DNA of 64,000 nucleotides, taken from NCBI GenBank assembly GCA_034509425.1, contig JAVTVJ010000830.1:388008-452007 (forward strand), written 5' to 3'. A program made the translations under genes and the position numbers. Shown here one piece after another: positions 52,530-60,939 of this stretch. Position 1 is the first letter of the stretch. Each line of letters opens with the position of its first letter. This stretch comes from Eopsaltria australis (taxonomy: Eukaryota > Chordata > Aves > Passeriformes > Petroicidae). Under the pieces are notes generated by a model, which was given only the letters and a program-made list of their open reading frames with translations, was not told where the DNA came from and did no database searches.

Positions 52530-54950
52530 GTGGAGTGTCGCGGGCAGCCCTGCCCGCAGCCTGCCCGCAGCGCTCACCCGCCGGCCCCGCGGGCTCCCAG
52601 CCCCGCCGAGAAATGAAACGCAACGAGGATACAGACCTGCCTTTATCTGGGAGCCGCAGCTGAAGGGCTGTGATGAGGTTTTCCCTTTGCTTGGTTGCTT
52701 TTTGGATACATCTTGGTTTCTTTCTCTTGATCTCTGTCTCTTTCTTTTTTATCTTTTTTTTTTTTTTTTTAATTTTAAATTTGGTGCGGTCCTCATCGAA
52801 GCCCAGATTGGTGCAAGCCCTCCCTTCCCCCGGCACTGCCCGCTCCGGGCTTGGTCACTTGACGCACCTTTTCCACCACCGCCGCCCCCGCCTCCTCCCG
52901 ACAAGGTTCTCTTTACGGAACTGATTTTCCGAGTAGGGGAATAAAAGTCCTTTAAAAGGCTTCGAGTCCTTCACCCCGTGGCTAGCACATCGTTTGCAGG
53001 CGGGTTAATCGTACCGTGGGGGCCGTCGTTGTCCCCAGCGCCCAGGGTGCGCTCCCTGCGCGCCCGCGTCCCGCAGAATGGGGCCTGGGGGTATTCCATG
53101 GCAAAAATACAGAAGGGAGGGGGTCAGACCTGCGAGGGGCCGTCTGTGTGGGGATACCGGCAGCAAGAATGGAGCTGGCTCTCCCCGAAGCCCCGCGGAT
53201 ACAGGCACAGGCAGGGGATGAACCGCCCCGGTGCCAAGCCGGACCCGGGCAGAGGGGGACATTCGGGCTGAAGCCCTCACCTCTCTCCGCACCGCTGTGA
53301 TTTATCTGTCTTGGCCCCAAAGCTTCGAGTGGGTTTTACCGGTGAAAGCGGCTCCTTTTGCGGGGCTATTTAACCGAGGGAAACGTGCGAGGGCAGAGCC
53401 CGGTTCCCCCCGAGCGCCGCGGCCGCCCAGCCCCCGCCGACACACGGTGCCGGGGACGGCCGGAGCCCGTCGGGGATGCGGGCTGGAGGCGCCGCAGGAG
53501 CGCTGCCCTCGTTGGAAGAATGAGTGGGGCAGGGGCGAAAGGACAAGGAGTGGGTCAGACCCCGCAGCTGTGCGGTGGCACTGCCTGTCCCGGGGAGGAA
53601 AAGAATACAAGAGAAAAAGGGATGAGCAGATCAACCAAGGGGACCGTCGGGGATGTGTTCCAGGCCGGAGAGCGAAGGGGAGCTTGGGGAAAACCCCCCG
53701 CCGTTGAGGGGAGAGTCGCTGGGCGATGCGGCCGGAGAGAGGATGGCGAAAGGCGAGCAGTGGAAAACCGTTGTTTTAAATTTTTAAAATACTTTCAATC
53801 GTTCAACACCTTCTTCCAGCACATCCTCGTGGCTGGCGAAACCGTGTCACCGTCCTCATGGAATGCCGGCTGCGGGAGACACCCTTGGTGTCAGCTACTG
53901 GTGTGCCCGGCGATGCTCCGGGGCCGACCCCCGACCTCCGGCCCACCTGCGGCCCCCCTCAGACCCCTGCTCCGCCCGAGCACCGAACGGCTCTGCTCCG
54001 GGCAGTTCCGGCCGGCGACAGGTCCCAGTCCAGGACCACGGGGAGCGGTGACTCCCGCTACCGACCTTCCAGCCGCGGCTGTGCCCAGTGCTGGAAGCGA
54101 GAGGAAACCCCACGTTCTCCCCTGAGGCTCCCGGCAACGGGAAGAGCGCTCGAGCCCCGGCAGAGCCGCTTCGGGGACCTACTGCAGACTGGGGAAGGTC
54201 CCGAGGATGGGCATGAGCCTGCTCCCCCGGAGCTCGGCAGCTTCCCGGGGCTGACCCTCGGCAGCTAGAGACCGCTGTTTAGAGCCCCTAGGAGCGCCAG
54301 TTCAAACGGGGCGGTTTGCCGCCGGGGAGCGGGTTTGTTACCGGTGTTTGCTGCTGTGAGGCCCCAGGGAGACATGGGCGGGTCCGGGGACGGGGTTGAT
54401 ACGGGAACAGAGCCCCATGTCTGCCTGCCCCATATCCCCCGCCTGCTGTGCAGGGTTCGGAGCCGTCGGGGCCGGCCCGGCCGCTCCGCAGCGCCGCCTC
54501 GCGCCCGACCCGCGCAGGGGCCGCTCCCGCACCTCCGCTCCCGGCCCGCGGGATGGAGAACCGGGGCGAGGGCTCCTCCCGGGACAGCCCCTCCTTGCTC
54601 TTCCTCTCGCTTCATCCCCATCGGCTCTTCGGAGAATCTCTGCAGGTCAAACCCCAACTCAGCACGACCAGGGTCACCCGTCGGGGCCTCTCCGTCCCAC
54701 CGGTGCTCGCCATTGCGTGGGGAGGGTCTGCCCAGCCCCGCCCGGCTCCCGGAGAAAGGCCCAGGGGCAGGAGGGGGCCGCGTACTCCGGGTGCGGGCTC
54801 GGAAACAGCCGGGGGAAAAGGCAGCAGCCTCGGCATGCCGGGGGAAGGGGCGGCCCTGCAGCGGCAGCTGATGCCGGCCTAGAGACTCCCGAGGCCGACA
54901 TGCCTCCCCGGAGCCCTGGGCTTGCGGTTGCCCGTCAGGGCTCAGTCACG
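52530..54950. promoter_or_regulatory. Long CpG-rich block about 5-7 kb upstream of ZIC3
   Basis: CpG-dense sequence runs with short breaks: a T17 run at 52754-52770 and an AT-rich patch near 53775-53800. Several long open frames exist in all phases, as expected in GC-rich DNA, but none resembles a known protein or shows codon structure. An unannotated non-coding transcript could start here; the sequence does not prove one. Confidence 0.5.
52754..52770 (+). repeat. Poly(T) tract, 17 bases
   Basis: T17 at the end of a pyrimidine-rich stretch (52690-52770), inside the CpG-rich upstream block. Confidence 0.9.
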
Positions 54951-55734
54951 CAGAAAGGCTGACTAAAGTCTGTGTCCCCCGCAAAAGCGGGACAATAGAG
55001 CCACCCTTCAGGTCACAGGTCACCTCCTCGCTGATTGAGATATTCGCCACTTCCCCCCACGCTCTCTGCTCCTCGGAGGCGTGGGGGGGTTTTCAAGGGG
55101 GCGGCCGGAGGGTGCGGATGCTGTCGGCCAGGCCGGGGTGCCGACGCCCCGGCTTCCCCCGCTGCCTGCTCCCGGGTCTTCACCGTTCCTCCTGCTAAAA
55201 GGCTAAGTGAGGAGTAGGGCGTGGGGGAGATGAGGAGTGGGTGTTTCCCCCCTCCAGAGGGTGGCCTTGCCTGTGGTCACTCCGGTGTGCGGACACCCCA
55301 AGGTGCAGGGAGCAGCCTAAGCTCCCTACAGGGCTGCGACACCCGTTGTTCCCTACTCCTAGGTTTGCCTCGGCTCCTTTTGGGCCACACGACACAATTT
55401 ATTCTGCAGCACTTGAACCGGTTCTCGTAGTTTTCCCCCTCGCTTCCGAACCCGATGCATATTTCCCACTCAGCTGAATGGTGATCTTCATTTTAGGGGG
55501 GAAACTTCTCCCCATAATCACAAAACGAGCAACAGTCGTGGTCCGAGGGCGAGGTTGCCGGTGTCGGTGCCGGCCCGGCTCCCCGGGGTACAGGATGGAG
55601 CTCGCTGGCACCTACGTTTCCTCGCCAGTCAAGTCTTTCTGCCTGCCTCCGTCTGGCCTTTGATATTCCTCGCCCCCTCCCCTTGCCGAAGTTCAGACCT
55701 GTTTACTCCAGCCCGGATCTCTGAAGTTCAAATG
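54951..55734. other. Mixed-composition intergenic DNA
   Basis: GC-rich at 55060-55200 and 55540-55600 with unique sequence between. No gene, tandem repeat or transposon was recognised. Confidence 0.4.
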
Positions 55735-55880
55735 TACATGTGCTTCCCCCTTCGCTGAGTGACAGCTACAATGAAAATGTCTCGTTCGCTCCTGGTTTGC
55801 ATATAATTACACCGGAGATGCAATATGTTTATGGCAGGAGAAAAACTACTTGTCTTTACGCTTGTTAAGGATATTCATTT

Positions 55881-55900
55881 AACCGCGATACAGCGCGGTT
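55881..55900. repeat. Short inverted repeat AACCGCG-N6-CGCGGTT
   Basis: Perfect 7-bp arms flank a 6-base spacer, inside an otherwise AT-rich segment. It could be a dimeric protein-binding site or a chance palindrome. Confidence 0.6.
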
Positions 55901-56643
55901 TAAAAGCTCTTTAGGGTGGAATATTCCCCTTACCGCCGGCTCGCAGCTCAGCGCGAGGGGACTTTTGTTGCTGATATCCCGGGTTTGCTTTGCCTTTTCC
56001 TCGCATCCCCAGTGTAAGGGAAGAGGGAAATCCACGGAGCCACCGACCTGCCACTCCTGGGGCCGCTGCTGAAACTTCACCTGGCCCTGCCCCGCTACGA
56101 AATCTGCCGTAACGAGAGGGCACCCATCGGCGACCGCGTAATCCTCCTGCGCTGGAGGGCCCAGACCTTGAGGCGAGGCTCTCCGGGCAGTGCCGGGGTG
56201 CTGGCACCGGGACGGGACCACGTTCAGCCCCGGGAGCCCCCGGGCCAGCGCAGCCCCGCGGGAAGCCTTGCAGGGAGGTCCCACAAGTTCCGGGCACGGA
56301 GGGACCCACACTGCTTTCCAGGGGCTTTTACATTTTTGTAGCTCTTAAGTTCCAAAAACACTCAAAGAAAAAAAAAAGAAAAAAAATAGGTGGGAGAATT
56401 GCTCAATATTTGTTCTTGACGTAGAGCAGGGGGTCTTTCTCTGCCTTCCCCTAGCGTTGGGGGCACGGAGGGAATAGGGAGCCTGGAGACTACTTTTCCG
56501 GTTGCTGTCGTTTGCGCGTTTGCAATTGCGATAAATTTTAAAAGGGAAGAGATGCGAGGCGACCCGACTTCTGGAAAATAAATTCTGGGAATACCGCTGA
56601 ATAAAAATGGAATAAACTGAAGTGATACAAAATATATTGTGTT

Positions 56644-56665
56644 GTGTGTGTATATATATATATAT
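56644..56665 (+). repeat. (TG)n(TA)n microsatellite
   Basis: A short alternating GT stretch passes into TATATA. Confidence 0.85.
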
Positions 56666-57149
56666 TCTGAAAGCTAAGCAAGGGGAAAAAATCACAGGCT
56701 ATACCGACAATGCCTTTTAAAAAAAAAACAAACTCGTTTTATACAATTTTTGCTCCCCGAATTGGCAAATTTCAGTCAGGAAGAGATAGGGTGTAAATAG
56801 TGACAGTATGCCAGCGGATGCTGCCGGGTGCACACATTCAGGCAAAGTTGGCAGAGTAGAAGTGGGAAACGTGTAAAAAGAGATTTATAGGTTAATTGAT
56901 GTAGCCCGATCCGCAAGTACACAGCTGCACGGCAGGGCTGTGGTCACCAAACCCTCCCGAAACGGAGAGTCCTCGTCCAAAGCTACGATCGCTTCGTTTT
57001 ACTTCCCAATCCCAAACCCTCGGGATGTTTTTCTCGAAGCCCCGTGATTCCGCCGTGACCGACGCGGCGAGATTTTTTTCAGGCGAAGAACAACTTAAAT
57101 TTAATTTTTTAAGCTTCTGAGGCCGTGGAGCCACAGTCGCTCATTCTCT

Positions 57150-57960
57150 CCGAGCCGGAGGGTTTCCCAGCCCACACCCGCGCCTCCCTTCCCACGCCGC
57201 CCGGTCGGGGCAGCCGCAGCCTCGCATGGCGTGGACACTTGGGCGGGCAGCGCAACTCGGCCACCGCCACCTCCACCGGCTCGGACCCGGTGCGTCCCAC
57301 CCATTGGGAACACAATGCCAGACGTGAGGCCTCTGCACAAGCAGGGGTCAGTCGCCCTCGGTCGCTCCAGGTCGGCCACTTCAGAGGCGCTGCCCTCCCC
57401 GGCGCTCAGCTGACGGGAATAATTGAATTCCACCCCCCCCCCCCATCTTTTTTTCCTTACTTTCCTTCTTTATTTTTCTATTTTTTTTTTTTTTTAGTTT
57501 TTTCTTATGGTTTGGTTTTTTTGTTTGTTTTTCTTTTTTTTTATTGAGGGGTTGGTTGTTGTCGAGAAAACCCAACACGTGCGGGAGGTAATTAAATGCC
57601 CCCGCCGCAGCCCCCGGAGACAGGCAGGTAGAGCCTCAGCGGAGCAGCGCGGGGGGAGCGCGGCGTCACCCGCCGCCCCGGGGACTGCGGATTTGTTACC
57701 GGGTGCCCCTGGCCCTGTCCCGGCTCCCCCGCGCCCAGGCTCCCGGACGAGCCGCGGGAAGAGCTCCGATGCTGCCGGCTCTCCCGGCTGCAGGAACAGC
57801 CGCGACGAGCAGCAGAAAGAGCAGGAAGGCGGCCCCGACCGCCCCCGGCAGGTCCCCCCGGCAGGTCCCCCCGGCAGGTCCCCCCGGTGGGTCTCCCCCC
57901 AGGGCGGGTCCCCGCGCTCCCGCCTCCTGCTCCGCTGCGATCGTGCGCTAACGGCAGCGA
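57150..57960. promoter_or_regulatory. CpG-rich block upstream of ZIC3
   Basis: Two CpG-dense segments (57150-57420 and 57600-57960) are separated by a C12 run (57433-57444) and T-rich low complexity (57450-57545). The second contains repeated CCCCCCGGCAGGT-like units near 57845-57900. No coding sequence was recognised. Confidence 0.5.
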
Positions 57961-58061
57961 GGGACTCACCTTCCAACTTTGGGACTGTTCTTGGCGGCTG
58001 TGGCCTGGGAAATTTGAATGTTTGACGGGAACCGGTGTTAACTCTCGGGGAGATTTTATAT

Positions 58062-58063
58062 TT

Positions 58064-58130
<67 letters not shown>

Positions 58131-58347
58131 CTCTTTCTCTCTTTCTCTCTTTCTCTCTTTCTCTCTTTCTCTCTTTCTCTCTTTCTCTCTTTCTCTCTTT
58201 CTCTCTTTCTCTCTTTCTCTCTTTCTCTCTCTCTTTCTCTCTTTCTCTCTCTCTTTCTTTCTCTCTCTCTCTCTTTCTTTCTCTCTTTCTTTCTCTCTCT
58301 CTTTCTCTCTTTCTTTCTTTCTCTCTCTCTTTCTTTCTCTCTCTCTT
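58062..58347 (+). repeat. Polypyrimidine microsatellite (TTTC)n/(TTTCTCTC)n
   Basis: A run of about 286 bases of only T and C on the + strand. It is pure TTTC to about 58128, then TTTCTCTC units to about 58225, then mixed. It ends about 1.05 kb before the CCAAT cluster. Long open frames on either strand across it encode only Leu/Phe/Ser or Lys/Arg/Glu low-complexity sequence and are artefacts. Confidence 0.97.
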
Positions 58348-58369
58348 TTTTACTCGCTCCCTGCAAACC

Positions 58370-58724
58370 TTAAAATAAAGAAGACGAAGCCTTTCCCGGG
58401 GCTGATTGGGGGGAAGAATGTGAAAGGGCCGCTGTTATAAAGCGCTGCTTGAAGCGGGCTCTCAATGCGTCTCTGAACTTGATCAGATTTTACGTTTCCT
58501 GCAGAGAGCCGGCGGCGAGCCTGAGACCTGCCCAATAGCCAGACTTGGGGACTCAGGAAACCTCAGGATATTACAATTACAGCCATCTTTCTTTCTGCCT
58601 TTTATTTCCACTCTTGCTCCCCATAGTTCTTTGCAAATGCTTTCCAGAACAGAAAATGAGTGGATTTATAGCGCTGTCTCCAACTGATAATTATTCCAAG
58701 GCAGAACGTTTCCCTTGCAAAATA

Positions 58725-58730
<6 letters not shown>
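58370..58730. promoter_or_regulatory. Candidate proximal conserved element upstream of ZIC3
   Basis: Repeat-free, moderately AT-rich sequence between the polypyrimidine tract and the poly(A) tract, about 0.7-1 kb from the promoter. It looks like constrained non-coding DNA, but this is a judgement by eye with no alignment. Confidence 0.25.

Positions 58731-58755
<25 letters not shown>
58730..58755 (+). repeat. Poly(A) tract, 26 bases
   Basis: A26 preceded by AATAAAATT and followed by purine-rich GAAA-type sequence to about 58812. There is no target-site or retroposon structure that I can recognise. Confidence 0.85.
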
Positions 58756-59139
58756 GGAAAGGGGATAGAGAGAAAGAAAGAAAATAAAGAAAAGAAAGAA
58801 AAGAAAAAACGGAGATAGGCAAAGTCCACTGAGGAGCCGCCGTGCCGGGGCAGCAGGGGGTGGGGGACGGAGCGAGGGGGGCACAGGGGGCTGAGCTCGG
58901 CCGGCGGGGAGGACCCGGCCCGGTGCCGCCGCGCCCCGAGGCTGTGGGGCAGGAGCGGGCTCTCCACGCACGGTGTGGGCACTTCTGCTCTCGTGTTAGC
59001 CAGTAAAGAAAAAAATGGATAGAAAAATAAAACAAATATATGAAGTGTACACATGTATTTTTGAATAAACTGTAAGCAACCTCGCCTTTAGTTTTTTTTT
59101 TTTTTGTTTGTTTGTTTGTTTTTTAATTAAATTTTATTT
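58756..59139. other. Low-complexity flank before the ZIC3 CpG island
   Basis: A purine-rich stretch follows the poly(A) tract, then a short CpG-rich patch (58830-58980). AT-rich sequence follows, with a T run and TTTG repeats at about 59090-59122. No gene was seen. Confidence 0.5.
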
Positions 59140-59397
59140 TTGAATCAACGCGGCGGCTTTGCAGAGGCTTTCCGCCTGCCCACCGCGCCGCCTGGGGCGA
59201 GCATCCCGCGCGGCGTGGGGCGGCGCAGGCGGGGGGCACGGCCGGCGGGATCCGTGGGGCAGGGGAACACGGCGGGACCCGCGGGGGGCAGCGCGCACGG
59301 GCCCGGCCGAGCCGCCCCTCACGGCTCCGCGGGGCTCCCGCGCCCCGGCCGGCCCGGGCCCCCCCGCGGACCCGCTCTACCTGCGGGGCGCGCGCGC

Positions 59398-59505
59398 CCA
59401 ATCAGCGGCCGCGGCGGCGCGGGGCGCGTGCCAATCAAGCGCGGCGCGACCAATGGGGCGGCGGGCGGCGGGTCAGGTGACGGGCGGTGCGCGGCTCCCC
59501 ATTGG
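59398..59505 (+). promoter_or_regulatory. ZIC3: Candidate ZIC3 core promoter with four CCAAT boxes
   Basis: CCAAT occurs at 59398-59402, 59431-59435 and 59450-59454, and its reverse ATTGG at 59501-59505, all in very GC-rich DNA. The first three sit in CCAATCA or CCAATGG context, close to the NF-Y consensus. A TGACG half-CRE lies at 59478-59482. No TATA box was seen. CCAAT boxes normally lie 50-150 bp upstream of a start, which would place initiation around 59510-59620. Confidence 0.6.
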
Positions 59506-59509
59506 CGCG

Positions 59510-59897
59510 GCGCGGCCCGGCCCGGAGTTGGTTTATGTGCGAGGCGCGGACGGGCGCCCTAGCAGTGCCCCGACGGCGCCGAGCGGGAGCGTGGCCGCTC
59601 TGCGCCTCCTCGCCCTGCTGCGCCGCCCTGTCCAGCCCTGCCCGGCCCGGCGCGGAGGGCGGGCGCCTCTGGGGGCGGGTGGCTGTTTTGGGTTTTGTGT
59701 TTTTGTTTTTGGTTGGTTTGTTTTTGGTGTCGGCCGGGGGGTGCTCCCCTCGCTGCCCGCCCGCGGCCGGGGCCGCGCCTGCCCGCAGCGGGGAGCCGGG
59801 TGGGAGTGCTTTTTGGGGTGGTTTTGTACTTTTTGGGGGCGGGCGGGAGGAGGGGGGGGGGCGGGCAGGCTGCTGTCGCGCCGACGGCCCCGCGCCC
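59510..59897 (+). other. ZIC3: Probable ZIC3 5' UTR
   Basis: This is the CpG-rich sequence between the CCAAT-box cluster and the ATG. The transcription start cannot be fixed from sequence, so the left edge is inferred from the usual distance downstream of CCAAT boxes. It contains a T/G-rich low-complexity stretch (about 59678-59734) and a very G-rich run just before the ATG. The ZIC3 frame has no stop through this region. Confidence 0.45.
59835..59865 (+). promoter_or_regulatory. Potential G-quadruplex in ZIC3 5' leader
   Basis: G runs of 5, 3, 3, 10 and 3 are separated by loops of one to four bases. This meets the canonical G3+ N1-7 pattern on the + strand. It ends 32 bases before the ATG, so it would be present in the mRNA leader as well as in DNA. 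Confidence 0.55.
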
Positions 59898-60939
59898 ATG
59901 ACGATGCTGCTGGACGGAGGGCCGCAGTTCCCGGCGCTGGGGGTGGGCGGCTTCGCGGCGCCCCGCCACCACGAGATGCCGGGTCGCGACGCCGCCGGCG
60001 GCGGCGTGGGGCTGGGCCCCTTCGGGGACTCCTCGCACGCCGCCGCCTTCAAGCTGAACCCGGCCCCGCACGACCTCGCCGCCGGGCAGAGCTCGGCATT
60101 TACGCCGCAGGCGCCGGGCTACGCCAGCGCCCTGACCCACCACCACCATCACCACCACCACGCCGGCCAGGTGCCCTCCTACGGCGGGGCCGCCGCCTTC
60201 AACTCCACCCGCGACTTTCTGTTCCGCAACCGCGGCTCCGGCATCGCGGACGCCGCCTCCGGCACGGCGCAGCACGGTCTCTTCGGCGGTTCCCCCGGCG
60301 GCTTGCACGGCCCCGGCGGCATCCCGGACACCCCGGGCTACCTGCTCTTCCCGGGGCTGCACGAGCAGAGCCCGAGCCACACGTCCCCCAACGGGCATGT
60401 GGACAACGGGCAGATGCACCTGGGGCTGCGCGGGGACCTCTTCGGGCGGCCGGATCCCTACCGGGCCGTCCCCAGCCCCCGCACGGACCCTTACGCCGGC
60501 GCCCAGTTCCACAACTACAACCACATGAATATGAATATGGGCATGAACGTGGCGGCCCATCACCACCACCACCATCACCACGGCCCCGGCGCTTTCTTTC
60601 GGTACATGCGCCAGCCCATCAAGCAAGAATTGTCCTGCAAGTGGCTCGACGAGAGCCAGCTCAGCCGCCCCAAGAAGAGCTGCGACAGGACTTTCAGCAC
60701 CATGCACGAGCTGGTGACCCATGTCACCATGGAGCACGTCGGGGGGCCGGAGCAGAACAACCACATCTGCTACTGGGACGAGTGTCCGCGCGAAGGCAAG
60801 TCCTTCAAGGCGAAATACAAACTGGTGAACCACATTCGGGTGCACACGGGGGAGAAGCCCTTCCCCTGCCCCTTCCCGGGTTGCGGCAAGATCTTTGCCC
60901 GCTCCGAGAACCTCAAGATTCACAAGCGGACGCACACAG
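59898..60939 (+). CDS. ZIC3: ZIC3 coding exon 1
   Basis: The exon has 1042 coding bases: 347 full codons plus the first base of the Gly348 codon (phase 1). It encodes the N-terminal region, both His tracts, the ZF-NC segment and zinc fingers 1-3. The donor is ACACAG|GTAAGG, and the exon break falls in the linker between fingers 3 and 4, as in other ZIC genes. Base composition is extremely GC-rich and CpG-dense, so long open frames exist in the other phases and on the opposite strand; these are shadows. Confidence 0.96.

Larger units (their letters stand above)
55735..57120. promoter_or_regulatory. AT-rich unique stretch with candidate regulatory elements
   Basis: There is no gene or recognisable transposon here. 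The most constrained-looking part is 55750-55930, which contains a 7-bp-stem inverted repeat at 55881-55900. A GC-rich segment (56040-56300) interrupts it. The function is inferred only from its position 3-4 kb upstream of ZIC3. Confidence 0.25.

Noticed and set aside
53358..54125. 255-codon open frame in the CpG-rich block
   Set aside because: Composition is Arg/Gly/Pro-rich with no motif. Similar lengths occur in other phases of the same region.
57494..58366. 290-codon minus-strand open frame and its + strand Phe/Leu/Ser counterparts
   Set aside because: The length comes entirely from the polypyrimidine microsatellite.
59559..60935. 458-codon open frame on the minus strand across ZIC3 exon 1
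   Set aside because: It is the antisense shadow of a GC-rich coding exon. It has no known domain, and the + strand protein is unambiguous.
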